Shown here piece after piece: positions 48,163 to 58,343 of a DNA stretch of 64,000 nucleotides. The stretch spans positions 3,584,501 to 3,648,500 of the forward strand of contig NZ_CP141799.1 of NCBI RefSeq assembly GCF_035621475.1. The letters are read 5' to 3'. This DNA is from Pseudomonas paeninsulae. Lineage in GTDB: Bacteria > Pseudomonadota > Gammaproteobacteria > Pseudomonadales > Pseudomonadaceae. The translations under genes were made by a program, and so were the position numbers. How positions within the stretch are numbered: position 1 is the stretch's first letter; each line of letters opens with the position of its first letter. The notes under the pieces were generated by a model. It searched no databases. It saw nothing but the letters and a program-made list of their open reading frames with translations, and was not told the DNA's origin.

Positions 48163-49092
48163 CTAACCGCGGCGCTTCTGGTACATCTTTGCCTCACCGG
48201 CCGGGCGCGTCTTGAAGCGACGGTGGGCCCACAGGTACTGCTCGGGCTGCTGACGAATCGCCGCCTCGATCCACTGATTGACCCGCAAACAGTCGGCCTC
48301 CTCGCTCTCCCCAGGGAAATCGGTCAGCGGCGGGTGCACCACCACCTTATAGCCGGAGCCGTCGGCCAGCCGTGTCTGGGTGAAGGGAATCACCCGCGCC
48401 CGGCCCAGGCGGGCGAACTTGCTGGTGGCCGTCACCGTCGCGGCCGGCACGCCAAACAACGGCACGAAAATACTGCGCTGCGCGCCATAATCCTGATCCG
48501 GCGCGTACCAAATCACCTTGCCGGCGCGCAGCAACTTGAGCGTGCCGCGCACATCGTTGCGCTCGATCACCCCCTGCAGACGCTGCTCGCGACCACGGCG
48601 CTGGACATAGTCAAACACGGGGCTCTTGTGTGGCCGGTACATGCCATACATATCTTGCTGCATGCCCAGCAGACCACCGCCCATTTCCAGGGTAGTGAAG
48701 TGCAAAGCCATCAGCAGCACGCCCTGCCCTTCGGCCTCGGCCGCGCGCAGATGCTCAAGCCCCTCGACCTGACCCTGCTTGGCCAGCCGCGCCGCCGGCC
48801 ACCACCAACTAATCGCCATCTCGAAGAAGGTCATGCCGGTCGAGGCGAAGTTCTCGCGCAACAAGCTGGCGCGCTCGCTGGCCGACAATTCGGGGAAACA
48901 CAGCTCCAGGTTGTGCGCGGCAATCGCCCGGCGCGAACTGGCCAGGTGATACATCACACCGCCAAGCCGACGCCCCAGCCACATCAACAGCGAGTAAGGC
49001 AACAGCGCGAGCAGCCAGAGCAGGCCAAGTCCCAGCCATAACAGCCAGAAGCGTGGATGCAGGAAATAGGCACGAAAGACTGGACGATCCAT
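48163..49092 (-). CDS. LpxL/HtrB-type lipid A acyltransferase
   Basis: A 309-residue protein with an N-terminal membrane helix (FWLLWLGLGLLWLLALLP) and the acyltransferase motif LMALHFTTLEMGGGLL (H-x4-E), then MYRPHKSPVFDY and YAPDQDYG. It adds a secondary acyl chain to lipid A at the inner membrane. It is next to minC in a conserved Pseudomonas arrangement. The last codon and stop are adjacent to MITE copy 2; the protein end KMYQKRRG is normal enough that function is probably retained. Confidence 0.92.
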   Translation of the reverse strand: MDRPVFRAYFLHPRFWLLWLGLGLLWLLALLPYSLLMWLGRRLGGVMYHLASSRRAIAAHNLELCFPELSASERASLLRENFASTGMTFFEMAISWWWPAARLAKQGQVEGLEHLRAAEAEGQGVLLMALHFTTLEMGGGLLGMQQDMYGMYRPHKSPVFDYVQRRGREQRLQGVIERNDVRGTLKLLRAGKVIWYAPDQDYGAQRSIFVPLFGVPAATVTATSKFARLGRARVIPFTQTRLADGSGYKVVVHPPLTDFPGESEEADCLRVNQWIEAAIRQQPEQYLWAHRRFKTRPAGEAKMYQKRRG

Positions 49093-49247
49093 CTACGATT
49101 CCGTAGCAATGCATAAAGCCCGGCATTCTAGCACCGGCGTTTTAGCATAAGTTGTGCAAAGACTCGGCCCGGCTTGCAGCCCAGCGGGGTTATCGCTATA
49201 AGTCCGGGCTACTTTCGTCACGACCGACAAGGCGTATCAGGCAGACC

Positions 49248-49988
49248 ATGAGCCAAGCCGATCTACTCGAGCAAGACCCCGTATTCCAGCTCAAGGGCAG
49301 CATGCTGGCCATCACCGTGCTGGAACTGGCGCACAACGACCTCGTGCGCCTCGACCAGCAACTGGCCGCGAAAGTCGCCCAGGCGCCGAACTTCTTCAGC
49401 AATACCCCACTGATATTGGCTCTGGACAAGTTGCCGGATGGCGAAGGCAGCCTCGACCTAGGCGCCCTGGTGACCCTGTGCCGCCGCCATGGCCTGCGTA
49501 CCCTGGCCGTGCGCGCCCACCGTGAAGACGACATCGTCGCCGCCAGTGCCCTGGATTTACCGGTGCTGCCGCCGTCCGGCGCACGCGAACGGCCGATCGA
49601 TCCGACCGGCGGTAGCGCATCAGCGAAAAAACCGGAAAAGCCCGCAGAGCCTGAGCTCAGGCCGAGCAAGATCATCACCAGCCCGGTGCGCGGCGGCCAG
49701 CAGATCTACGCCCAGGGCGGCGACCTGATCGTCCTGGCGCCGGTCAGCTCCGGCGCGGAACTTCTCGCCGATGGCAACATCCATGTTTACGCGCCCATGC
49801 GCGGCCGCGCCCTGGCCGGCATCAAGGGCAACACCAAGGCACGCATCTTCTGCCAGCAAATGGGCGCGGAACTGCTCTCCATCGCCGGCCAATACAAGGT
49901 CGCCGAAGACCTGCGCCGTGACCCTTTATGGGGCGAGGCGGTGCATGTCAGCTTGTCGGGTGACGTGTTGAACATCACCCGCCTTTAA
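49248..49988 (+). CDS. minC: Septum site-determining protein MinC
   Basis: The ATG at 49248 ([17 protein letters not shown]) gives 246 residues. The N-terminal half is the FtsZ-inhibiting domain; a Pro/Lys-rich linker precedes the C-terminal beta-helix ([55 protein letters not shown]). It blocks Z-rings near poles when bound to MinD. First gene of minCDE. Confidence 0.96.
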   Translation: MSQADLLEQDPVFQLKGSMLAITVLELAHNDLVRLDQQLAAKVAQAPNFFSNTPLILALDKLPDGEGSLDLGALVTLCRRHGLRTLAVRAHREDDIVAASALDLPVLPPSGARERPIDPTGGSASAKKPEKPAEPELRPSKIITSPVRGGQQIYAQGGDLIVLAPVSSGAELLADGNIHVYAPMRGRALAGIKGNTKARIFCQQMGAELLSIAGQYKVAEDLRRDPLWGEAVHVSLSGDVLNITRL

Positions 49989-50086
49989 CGGATACTGCCG
50001 CCAATTTTCAGGGACATAAAAAGGCATCTGGAAGCCGCATATGGCTGTCGGATTCCCGTCTTTCTTCACATTTGGGGTGAATCACC

Positions 50087-50899
50087 TTGGCCAAGATCAT
50101 CGTAGTCACTTCCGGCAAGGGTGGCGTGGGTAAAACCACCACCAGCGCCGCCATCGGTACCGGCCTCGCCTTGCGCGGGCACAAAACTGTCATCGTCGAC
50201 TTCGACGTCGGTTTGCGTAACCTCGACCTGATCATGGGCTGCGAACGTCGCGTGGTGTATGACTTCGTCAACGTGGTCAACGGCGAAGCCACACTGAGCC
50301 AGGCGCTGATCAAGGACAAGCGCTTGGAAAACCTCTATGTGCTGGCTGCCAGCCAGACCCGTGACAAAGACGCGCTGACCGAAGAAGGCGTGGAAAAAGT
50401 CATCAACGAACTGCGCGAAAACTTCGAATACGTGGTCTGCGACTCGCCGGCCGGTATCGAAAAAGGCGCGCACTTGGCGATGTACTTCGCCGATGAAGCC
50501 ATTGTCGTGACCAACCCCGAAGTTTCCTCGGTGCGTGACTCCGACCGCATGCTCGGCCTGCTGGCGAGCAAATCGCGCCGCGCCGTGAAAGGCGAAGAGC
50601 CGATCAAGGAACACCTGCTGCTGACACGCTACAACCCCGAGCGCGTGACTCGTGGTGAAATGCTCGGTGTGGAAGACGTCGAGGAAATCCTCGCCATCCG
50701 CCTGCTCGGCGTTATCCCGGAATCGCAAGCCGTGTTGAAAGCGTCCAACCAGGGCGTACCGGTCATCCTTGATGACCAAAGCGACGCTGGTCAGGCCTAC
50801 AGCGATGCCGTCGACCGTCTGCTCGGCAAGGAAGTTGCCCATCGCTTTCTCGATGTGCAGAAGAAAGGACTCATGCAACGCTTGTTTGGAGCTCGCTAA
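50087..50899 (+). CDS. minD: Septum site-determining ATPase MinD (TTG start)
   Basis: The only start that preserves the N-terminus is TTG at 50087, giving [20 protein letters not shown] with the deviant Walker A directly after it; GGGGTG lies upstream. The 270-residue protein has [13 protein letters not shown] and the C-terminal amphipathic membrane-targeting helix ([20 protein letters not shown]). MinD recruits MinC to the membrane and oscillates with MinE. Stop and minE start overlap (TAATG). Confidence 0.97.
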   Translation: MAKIIVVTSGKGGVGKTTTSAAIGTGLALRGHKTVIVDFDVGLRNLDLIMGCERRVVYDFVNVVNGEATLSQALIKDKRLENLYVLAASQTRDKDALTEEGVEKVINELRENFEYVVCDSPAGIEKGAHLAMYFADEAIVVTNPEVSSVRDSDRMLGLLASKSRRAVKGEEPIKEHLLLTRYNPERVTRGEMLGVEDVEEILAIRLLGVIPESQAVLKASNQGVPVILDDQSDAGQAYSDAVDRLLGKEVAHRFLDVQKKGLMQRLFGAR

Positions 50900-51153
50900 T
50901 GAATATTTTTGACTTCTTTCGTGAACGCAAAAAAGAACCCACTGCGTCCATTGCGAAAGAGCGCCTGCAAATCATCGTCGCCCACGAGCGCGGCCAGCGC
51001 AGCCAGCCGGATTACCTGCCGGCCCTGCAAAAAGAACTGGTCGAGGTGATTCGCAAGTACGTCAACATCGAATCGGATAACGTGCAGGTCGCCTTGGAAA
51101 ATCAAGGCAGCTGCTCGATCCTGGAACTCAACATCACCCTGCCGGATCGCTAA
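50899..51153 (+). CDS. minE: Cell division topological factor MinE
   Basis: This 84-residue protein starts [20 protein letters not shown] (membrane and MinD-binding region) and has [14 protein letters not shown], the MinD-contact helix. It stimulates MinD ATPase. Overlaps minD by one base. Confidence 0.96.
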   Translation: MNIFDFFRERKKEPTASIAKERLQIIVAHERGQRSQPDYLPALQKELVEVIRKYVNIESDNVQVALENQGSCSILELNITLPDR

Positions 51154-51179
51154 CAGCGGTTGCTGCGGCACACCTGTAT

Positions 51180-51207
51180 AAATGGCGGTCCTTGAGGGCC
51201 GCCATTT
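51180..51207 (+). terminator. Hairpin after minE
   Basis: AAATGGCGG pairs with CCGCCATTT over a ten-base loop, 26 bases after the minE stop; followed by CATTCC, so the T-run is weak. Confidence 0.6.
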
Positions 51208-51239
51208 CATTCCAGAAGCCTGCACTCTTTGTGGAAGGG

Positions 51240-51287
51240 GCTTTAGCCGCGAAGCTTTTAACCAGACGAAGGCTTCGCGACTAAAGC
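51240..51287. repeat. REP-like imperfect palindrome
   Basis: GCTTTAGCCGCGAAGC is followed 16 bases later by GCTTCGCGACTAAAGC, its complement with one mismatch. This resembles the Pseudomonas REP sequences with TAGCCGCGAAG cores that occur between genes. Confidence 0.65.
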
Positions 51288-51344
51288 GGAACGCCGCCCG
51301 CCCCCTCCTACCACTAGCCTCAAAGCCTCTATTCAAGAAGCCCC

Positions 51345-51980
51345 ATGCCGCTCAGCCAAATCGAAATTCTCCACCAGGACGCCGCCCTGCTGGTGATCAA
51401 CAAGCCCACCCTGCTGCTCTCGGTGCCCGGTCGTGCCGATGACAACAAGGATTGCCTGGTCACCCGCCTGCAGGACAACGGCTTCCCGGAAGCGCGTATC
51501 GTCCATCGCCTGGACTGGGAAACCTCGGGCATCATCGTCCTCGCGCGCGACGTCGACAGCCACCGCGAACTGTCGCGCCAGTTCCACGACCGCGAGACCG
51601 AAAAAGCCTACATCGCCCTGTGCTGGGGCCAGCCCGAGGCGGACAGCGGCAGCATCGACCTGCCACTGCGCTACGACCCACCGAGCAAACCGCGGCATGT
51701 GGTCGACCATGAACTGGGCAAACACGCCCTGACCCACTGGCGCGTGCTCGAGCGTTGTGGCGATTACTGCCGGGTCGAACTGACGCCGATCACCGGCCGT
51801 TCGCACCAGCTGCGCGTCCACATGCTGTCGATCGGCCACCCGCTGCTCGGTGACTCCCTCTACGCCCCCCCGCAAGCCCTGGTCGCCTATCCACGCCTGT
51901 GCCTGCACGCCTGCATGCTCGGCCTGACCCACCCGCAAAGTGGCGAACGCCTGCGCTTCGACTGCCCCGCACCGTTCTAG
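51345..51980 (+). CDS. rluA: RluA-family RNA pseudouridine synthase
   Basis: This 211-residue protein has the catalytic Asp motif IVHRLDWETSGIIVLARD and the supporting TEKAYIALCWG and ITGRSHQLRVHMLSIGHPL motifs. The length fits RluA, which modifies 23S rRNA 746 and tRNA 32. Position after minE matches Pseudomonas. The exact target is inferred. Confidence 0.9.
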   Translation: MPLSQIEILHQDAALLVINKPTLLLSVPGRADDNKDCLVTRLQDNGFPEARIVHRLDWETSGIIVLARDVDSHRELSRQFHDRETEKAYIALCWGQPEADSGSIDLPLRYDPPSKPRHVVDHELGKHALTHWRVLERCGDYCRVELTPITGRSHQLRVHMLSIGHPLLGDSLYAPPQALVAYPRLCLHACMLGLTHPQSGERLRFDCPAPF

Positions 51981-52059
51981 CGATCCGCGCCAGAGTCGGC
52001 CTATACACGCAGCCGACCCGCAGCCCGGCTGGGCTCCGGGCTAATCCGGGGAATGCCGT

Positions 52060-53664
52060 TCACTCCTGCTTGCGCGGCCATACCAGGCTGAACTTTGCCC
52101 CACCCAGGGCTTCGCTGTGGCTGATCTGTGCGCGACCGCCGTGCCAGTAGATGATCCGGCGCACGATCGACAGGCCCAGGCCATGTCCGCCGGAGGCGCG
52201 GGTACGGCTGTCGTCCAGACGCAGGAAGGGGTTGAAGATGCGCTCCCAGGCGTCATCCGGCACCCCAGGGCCGTCATCCTCGACATCCACGCGGCAGCGC
52301 TGCTGGCCGACCTGATAACTCACCCGTACCCGCGATTCGGCGTGGCGCATGGCATTGCTCACCAAGTTCTGCAAGGCGCGATGCAGGTAGCGCAATTCCG
52401 CCTCGACCAGCGCCCCGCTGCCATCCAGGGCATCCAGTGCCGGGCCGCGTTCGACCCGCACCCCGGCGCGCAGCGGTGCCAGCTCGTCGATTACCTGGTC
52501 GATCAGCTGACCGAGGTCGACCTGCTGGAAGTTCAGCGCCGGCGCGCCCTGCTCCAGGCGCGCATAGGTCAGCATCTCGTCGACCAGCTTGTCGAGATCC
52601 TGGATATCGCTGTCCATGCCGTCCATGTATTTGCGCCGCGCCGTCTCGTTCTCGGCGTCGCCGATCATCTCCAGGCCGAAGCGCAGGCGCGCCACCGGCG
52701 TGCGCAGCTCATGGGACACCGCCTGCACCATTTCACGCTGAATGCTCAAGGAGCGCTGCAAGTGCTCGGCCATGGCATTAAACGCCGCCGCCAGCCGCCC
52801 CACCGAATCGGTGCCGCGGCTCGGCACCCGCGCATCCAGGCGACCACTGGCGATCCGCGTAGCGGCGCCCTCCAGCCCCCCCAGACGCTGCTCCAGGGGC
52901 CGCACCAGCAGATAGACCGTCAAGCCGATCAGGCTCAAGCCCAGCACCCCGATCAACACCAGCAACTGCGCCGGGTAAGGGCTCATCTGATACAGCGGGC
53001 CGATTTCCAGCACCCAGGATGAACCGGAAATACCAGAGAACACATGAATACTGTCGCCGCCCTTGCCCAGCGCCATCACCGTGTCGCCCTCGTCCACCCG
53101 CCGGCGCTGGTCGACGTCCAGATTCGCCTGCTCGAGGCTGACCAGGTGCAGATCGAAACCGAACTGTTTGGCCTCTTTAATCTCAGCCAATCGCTGCGGC
53201 TGTTCGGCCAGCGGATAGCGGATCAACTCGTCGATCAGCAGAAACACCGTCGCCCGCGCCAGCTGTTCGCTGATCTGCTGCACCTCGCCGCTCAGCAGCA
53301 GCTGCTGCGGTTCGTCGACCTGGCTATAGACGGTCGCCGCATGCGGGCCGGTTTGCCGCACCAACACCTGGCCCCGCTTGAGACGGTTGCGCTCACCGCT
53401 ATCGAGCGGGGCCTCGGCCACCGACTGGATGGTCAGTGGAATGCCCAGCAGGCGCGACCACAGCACCACGGAGCGACGCCGCTCGAGCTCGCTCATCGGC
53501 GCCAGGTTGTCGGCCATCAGGCGGAAGGTGCCACGCGCCAGGCGCTCGCGGTATTGCTCCGAGCGTACCTCGTTGACCAGGTGCAGGGTGCCGACGCCGA
53601 GCAGCGCCACCAGCACCAGCACCGCCAGCATGCCGGCATAAATGCGCAGAAAGATCGAATTCAT
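52060..53664 (-). CDS. Two-component sensor histidine kinase, RstB-like
   Basis: A 534-residue protein with two membrane helices (about 7-29 and 230-255) around a periplasmic domain, a HAMP segment, the H-box MVQAVSHELRTPVARLRFGL and the ATPase boxes NLVSNAMRHAE, DDGPGVPDDAWERIF and GGHGLGLSIVRRI. Its start overlaps the regulator stop (ATGA). In P. aeruginosa an equivalent pair (PA1158/PA1157, from memory) also flanks nrdA. The signal is unknown. Confidence 0.93.
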   Translation of the reverse strand: MNSIFLRIYAGMLAVLVLVALLGVGTLHLVNEVRSEQYRERLARGTFRLMADNLAPMSELERRRSVVLWSRLLGIPLTIQSVAEAPLDSGERNRLKRGQVLVRQTGPHAATVYSQVDEPQQLLLSGEVQQISEQLARATVFLLIDELIRYPLAEQPQRLAEIKEAKQFGFDLHLVSLEQANLDVDQRRRVDEGDTVMALGKGGDSIHVFSGISGSSWVLEIGPLYQMSPYPAQLLVLIGVLGLSLIGLTVYLLVRPLEQRLGGLEGAATRIASGRLDARVPSRGTDSVGRLAAAFNAMAEHLQRSLSIQREMVQAVSHELRTPVARLRFGLEMIGDAENETARRKYMDGMDSDIQDLDKLVDEMLTYARLEQGAPALNFQQVDLGQLIDQVIDELAPLRAGVRVERGPALDALDGSGALVEAELRYLHRALQNLVSNAMRHAESRVRVSYQVGQQRCRVDVEDDGPGVPDDAWERIFNPFLRLDDSRTRASGGHGLGLSIVRRIIYWHGGRAQISHSEALGGAKFSLVWPRKQE

Positions 53665-54386
53665 AGCAGCGCTTCGGCAGCCTCGGCGACGAATAGATAA
53701 CCCTTGCTGCGCACGGTCTTGATCAGGCGTGGATGCATCGGATCGTCGCCGATCTTCGGCCGTATCCGCGAGATACGCACGTCGATGGAGCGATCCTGGC
53801 CGTCGTACTCGATCCCGCGCAAGGCATTGAAGATCTCCTCGCGCGAGAGAATCCGCCCGGCGTTGGCCGTCAGCAGCCAGAGCAGGTCGAACTCGGCGCT
53901 GGTCAGCTCGATGCTCTGCTCGCCCAGCCAGGCCTCGCGCATCGCACTGTCGATCACCAGCGGACCGAACTCCAGGCGCCGCGCCCCTTCAGCCGCCGTC
54001 GCCGCGACGCCCTCACGGCGCCGCAGCAGCGCCCGGATCCGCGCCAGCAGCACCCGCGGACGCACCGGCTTGTACACATAATCGTCGGCGCCCATTTCCA
54101 GGCCGAGCACCTGGTCCATGTCGTCGGTGCGCGCGGTGAGCATCAGGATAGGCCCGTCGTATTGGTCGCGCACCTTGCGGCAGATCGTCAGGCCGTCTTC
54201 GCCCGGCAGCATCAAATCGAGAATCACCAGATCCGGCTGCTCTTTGATAATGCGCGCGGCCGCCTGCGCGCCGTCGCCCTCGATGCTTACCACCAGGCCA
54301 TTGCTCTGCAGGTAATCACGGGTCAGCTCGGCCAGACGCTGGTCGTCTTCGACGATAAGGATGTGCCAGGTGTCTTGCTGCTGCAC
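53661..54386 (-). CDS. OmpR/RstA-type response regulator (GTG start)
   Basis: GTG at 54386 is preceded by CGGAGG at five bases and gives 241 residues beginning VQQQDTWHILIVEDDQRLAE, which fits the family; upstream in-frame ATGs would add an unstructured tail. The phospho-acceptor Asp lies in LVILDLMLPGEDGL, the conserved Lys in DYVYKPVRPR, and the winged-helix C-terminus ends TVRSKGYLFV. Partner of the kinase at 52060. Divergent from nrdA. Confidence 0.94.
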   Translation of the reverse strand: MQQQDTWHILIVEDDQRLAELTRDYLQSNGLVVSIEGDGAQAAARIIKEQPDLVILDLMLPGEDGLTICRKVRDQYDGPILMLTARTDDMDQVLGLEMGADDYVYKPVRPRVLLARIRALLRRREGVAATAAEGARRLEFGPLVIDSAMREAWLGEQSIELTSAEFDLLWLLTANAGRILSREEIFNALRGIEYDGQDRSIDVRISRIRPKIGDDPMHPRLIKTVRSKGYLFVAEAAEALL

Positions 54387-54809
54387 GGCTGCCTCCGGGG
54401 GACAGATCAACGACGACGAAAAAGACCCTGATTGTAACAACGCCGAGCGCCATGGCGCAGGTCTGACGTGAGTGGCCTGTTTGCTCACACTTTCGGCGCC
54501 TGCGGCTCTGCTACTGCGATGCGGCTTTTTGCCATAGCCGGCGATGACTCGGACTCAGCACCTCGGTCAGCCGAAGGTGAATTAATTCACTAACCGCACA
54601 GAACACTGACGCGTCGAAAGCGCCGCGAGGCAGCTGCACAGAGCAGGCCAAAACGCCACAAAAAAAACTACATATTGTGTTTCTGTGGCGGACTTAAAAA
54701 CTCGCGTCCGAACGCAAAAATAAACCCATAACAACGACGAACGGCACATGGCTGCCCATCCCAGCAAGCACGCGGGTTTGCGCAAGTTACCCCACGTTAA
54801 CCCACAGCT

Positions 54810-54893
54810 TTATCCACAGGTTGGAGGACTTGCCATCCCCCCAAGACCGCACTATCTTGTATCTCTAACGCAGCAAACACCTACATGTTGGGT
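54810..54893 (+). promoter_or_regulatory. nrdA promoter with DnaA box and tandem NrdR-like boxes
   Basis: TTGCCA (54830-54835) and TATCTT (54853-54858) are 17 bases apart. A perfect DnaA box TTATCCACA lies at 54810-54818. Box 1 GCACTATCTTGTAT (54849-54862) overlaps the -10 and a similar CCTACATGTTGGGT starts 31 bases later, the three-turn spacing typical of NrdR sites. Another NrdR-like match (CTACATATTGTGT) lies near 54668. Transcripts from here would have a leader of about 410 bases. In the rest of the 888-base gap (54387-55274) I see only hairpins, e.g. CACTAC-ATATA-GTAGTG near 55070. Confidence 0.5.
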
Positions 54894-55274
54894 TTTGACC
54901 TAAAAAACGGCACAAGCACAATTGCCCCCAAAAGGTCTAGACCTCAACCCCAATCGGTGTACGAAAAAACCTCGATGGCGGCCACCGCACAAGCGCAGCG
55001 GCCATTGCTCCAGCAGCGCGACTTGCCTGCCAGAGCCAGAATAACGGTAGGTAGCCTTTGCGCGCCTACCACTACATATAGTAGTGCCGGCCATGGCCGA
55101 CACAAGACATGAAGCCAGGAAGGCGCTTTCACTCAGACCCTTCCAGCCAGTTTGCAAGCCCCCTGCTCCCAGCCTCTGGCTGCGTGCAGGCATTGTTGAA
55201 ATGGTAATGAACGGCAGTAGATCCATCGCAAAGCGCCCGACTCGACAAATTACAGATCACGGAGACACGCATAC

Positions 55275-58181
55275 ATGCATACCGACACCTCTCGCGAGAA
55301 CTCGCAGGCCCAAGCGCCACAGGCTACCGATGGCAACCTGGAACTGAGCGCCACCGCGCCGGGCCAGTTGCGTGTGATCAAGCGTAACGGCACCGTGGTG
55401 CCGTACACCGATGACAAGATCACCGTCGCCATCACCAAAGCGTTTCTCGCAGTAGAAGGCGGCAGCGCCGCCGCGTCGTCGCGTATCCATGAAACCGTTG
55501 AGCGCCTGACCGAGCAGGTCAGTGCCACCTTCAAGCGCCGCATGCCCTCTGGCGGCACCATCCACATCGAAGAAATCCAGGACCAGGTCGAACTGGCCCT
55601 GATGCGTTCCGGCGAACAGAAAGTCGCCCGCGACTACGTGATCTACCGTGAATCGCGCAGCCAGGAGCGCAAGCGCGGCGTCGCCGACGGCATCGCCGAG
55701 CCGCACCCGAGCCTGCGCGTCACCCACCTCGACGGCACTGTGGCGCCGCTGGACATGGGCCGCCTCAACACCATCGTCACCGAAGCCTGCGAAGGCCTGG
55801 CCGAAGTCGACGGCGCGTTGATCCAGAAAGAAACCCTGAAGAACCTCTACGACGGCGTGGCCCAGAGCGACGTCAGCACCGCCCTGGTGATGACCGCCCG
55901 CACCCTGGTCGAGCGTGAGCCGAACTACAGCTACGTCACCGCGCGCCTGCTGATGGACAACATCCGCGCCGAAGGCCTGGGCTTTCTCGGTGTGGCCACC
56001 AGCGCCACCCACCACGAGATGGTCGACTTCTACGCCAAGGCCCTGCCGGCCTACATCGACAAAGGCGTCGAGCTGGAACTGCTCAACCCGATACTGAAAA
56101 CCTTCGACCTGGAAAAACTCGGTCAGGCGATCAACCACGAGCGCGACCAGCAGTTCACCTACCTGGGCCTGCAGACCCTGTACGACCGTTACTTCATCCA
56201 CAAGGACGGCACCCGCTTCGAACTGCCGCAGATCTTCTTCATGCGCGTGGCCATGGGCCTGGCGATCGAAGAGCAGCAGAAAGAAGACCGCGCCATCGAG
56301 TTCTACAACCTACTGTCGTCGTTCGACTACATGTCGTCCACCCCGACCCTGTTCAACGCCGGCACCCTGCGCCCGCAGCTGTCGTCGTGCTACCTGACCA
56401 CCGTGCCGGACGACCTGGGCGGCATCTACGACGCCATCCGCGACAACGCCCTGCTGAGCAAATTCGCCGGCGGCCTGGGCAACGACTGGACCCCGGTGCG
56501 CTCACTCGGCGCCTACATCAAGGGCACCAACGGCAAATCCCAGGGCGTCGTGCCCTTCCTCAAAGTGGTCAACGACACTGCAGTTGCAGTCAACCAGGGC
56601 GGCAAGCGCAAGGGCGCGGTCTGCGCCTACCTGGAAACCTGGCACATGGACATCGAAGAGTTCATCGAGCTGCGCAAGAACACCGGTGACGACCGTCGCC
56701 GCACCCACGACATGAACACCGCCAACTGGATCCCGGACCTGTTCATGAAGCGCGTGTTCGACGACGGCCAATGGACCCTGTTCAGCCCGAGCGAAGTGCC
56801 GGACCTGCACGACCTCACCGGCAAGGCCTTCGAAGAGCGCTACGAGTACTACGAAGCCCTGACCCAGTACGGCAAGATCAAGCTGTTCAAGACCATCCAG
56901 GCCAAAGACCTGTGGCGCAAGATGCTCTCCATGCTGTTCGAAACCGGCCACCCATGGCTGACCTTCAAAGACCCATGCAACCTGCGCAGCCCGCAGCAGC
57001 ATGTTGGCGTGGTCCACAGCTCGAACCTGTGCACCGAGATCACCCTGAACACCAACGCCGATGAAATCGCCGTGTGCAACCTGGGCTCGGTCAACCTGCC
57101 GAACCACATCAAGGACGGCAAGCTCGACCGCGCCAAGCTCGAGCGCACCATCAAGACAGCCGTGCGCATGCTCGATAACGTCATCGACATCAACTACTAC
57201 TCGGTGCCGCAGGCGAAGAACTCCAACTTCAAGCACCGTCCGGTCGGCCTCGGCATCATGGGCTTCCAGGACGCCCTGTACCTGCAGCACATCCCGTACG
57301 GCTCGGACGCAGCAGTCGACTTCGCCGACAAATCCATGGAAGCGGTCAGCTACTACGCCATCCAGGCCTCCTGTGACCTGGCCGACGAGCGCGGCAGCTA
57401 TCAGACCTTCCAGGGTTCGCTGTGGAGCCAAGGCATCCTGCCGCTGGATTCGCAGCAGATCCTCATCGAGCAACGCGGCCAGAAGTACATCGACGTCGAC
57501 CTGACCGAGTCCCTCGACTGGGCGCCGGTCCGTGCCCGTGTGCAGAAAGGCATTCGTAACTCGAACATCATGGCCATCGCACCGACCGCCACCATCGCCA
57601 ACATCACCGGCGTGTCGCAGTCGATCGAACCGACCTACCAGAACCTCTACGTGAAATCGAACCTGTCGGGCGAATTCACCGTGATCAACCCCTACCTGGT
57701 CCGCGACCTGAAAGCCCGCGGCCTGTGGGACTCGGTCATGATCAACGACCTCAAGTACTACGACGGTTCCGTGCAGCAGATCGATCGCATCCCGCAGGAG
57801 TTGAAAGACCTCTACGCCACCGCCTTCGAAGTCGACACCAAGTGGATCGTCGACGCCGCCAGCCGCCGCCAGAAGTGGATCGACCAGGCGCAGTCGCTGA
57901 ACCTGTACATCGCTGGCGCCTCGGGCAAGAAGCTCGACGTGACCTACCGCATGGCCTGGTACCGTGGCCTGAAAACCACCTACTACCTCCGCGCCCTGGC
58001 TGCGACCAGCACCGAGAAATCCACCGTCAACACCGGCAAGCTCAACGCCGTATCCAGCGGTGGCAACGATGGCCTCAGCGCTGCTGCTCCGGCGGCTCCG
58101 CAGATTGAAATGTCGGCAGGCCCGGCACCGGTACCCAAGGCCTGTTCTATCGACGAGCCAGACTGCGAGGCCTGCCAATAG
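55275..58181 (+). CDS. nrdA: Ribonucleotide reductase class Ia, alpha subunit, two ATP-cones
   Basis: This 968-residue protein has two N-terminal ATP-cone domains (LRVIKRNGTVVPYTDDKI; then LRVTHLDGTVAPLDMGRL), which give allosteric control by dATP, followed by the catalytic barrel. Active-site Cys regions are LSSCYLTTVPDD and VHSSNLCTEITLNTN; the redox Cys pair is in the tail EPDCEACQ. Reduces ribonucleoside diphosphates with NrdB. Long untranslated leader upstream. Confidence 0.97.
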   Translation: MHTDTSRENSQAQAPQATDGNLELSATAPGQLRVIKRNGTVVPYTDDKITVAITKAFLAVEGGSAAASSRIHETVERLTEQVSATFKRRMPSGGTIHIEEIQDQVELALMRSGEQKVARDYVIYRESRSQERKRGVADGIAEPHPSLRVTHLDGTVAPLDMGRLNTIVTEACEGLAEVDGALIQKETLKNLYDGVAQSDVSTALVMTARTLVEREPNYSYVTARLLMDNIRAEGLGFLGVATSATHHEMVDFYAKALPAYIDKGVELELLNPILKTFDLEKLGQAINHERDQQFTYLGLQTLYDRYFIHKDGTRFELPQIFFMRVAMGLAIEEQQKEDRAIEFYNLLSSFDYMSSTPTLFNAGTLRPQLSSCYLTTVPDDLGGIYDAIRDNALLSKFAGGLGNDWTPVRSLGAYIKGTNGKSQGVVPFLKVVNDTAVAVNQGGKRKGAVCAYLETWHMDIEEFIELRKNTGDDRRRTHDMNTANWIPDLFMKRVFDDGQWTLFSPSEVPDLHDLTGKAFEERYEYYEALTQYGKIKLFKTIQAKDLWRKMLSMLFETGHPWLTFKDPCNLRSPQQHVGVVHSSNLCTEITLNTNADEIAVCNLGSVNLPNHIKDGKLDRAKLERTIKTAVRMLDNVIDINYYSVPQAKNSNFKHRPVGLGIMGFQDALYLQHIPYGSDAAVDFADKSMEAVSYYAIQASCDLADERGSYQTFQGSLWSQGILPLDSQQILIEQRGQKYIDVDLTESLDWAPVRARVQKGIRNSNIMAIAPTATIANITGVSQSIEPTYQNLYVKSNLSGEFTVINPYLVRDLKARGLWDSVMINDLKYYDGSVQQIDRIPQELKDLYATAFEVDTKWIVDAASRRQKWIDQAQSLNLYIAGASGKKLDVTYRMAWYRGLKTTYYLRALAATSTEKSTVNTGKLNAVSSGGNDGLSAAAPAAPQIEMSAGPAPVPKACSIDEPDCEACQ

Positions 58182-58343
58182 GGTTTGGCAGCGCGCGGAT
58201 CTGAGCGGCATTCGCGGCGTTACCTGCCGGAGCGGCCCCATCACGTACAGGCGTACGCTCAGGGGCTCCACTCCAGCAGGTGCCTAGCGACTACTCGCTC
58301 AGCTACACGCTCGATTGTCGGGCGAAGCGCCAAAGCGCGATTC

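Noticed and set aside
54885-55112. 75-codon frame in the nrdA leader
   Set aside because: Begins within the NrdR-like box, lacks a ribosome site and resembles nothing; probably non-coding leader.
56502-58271. 589-codon minus-strand frame inside nrdA
   Set aside because: Antisense shadow of nrdA with valine/aspartate-rich low-quality sequence.
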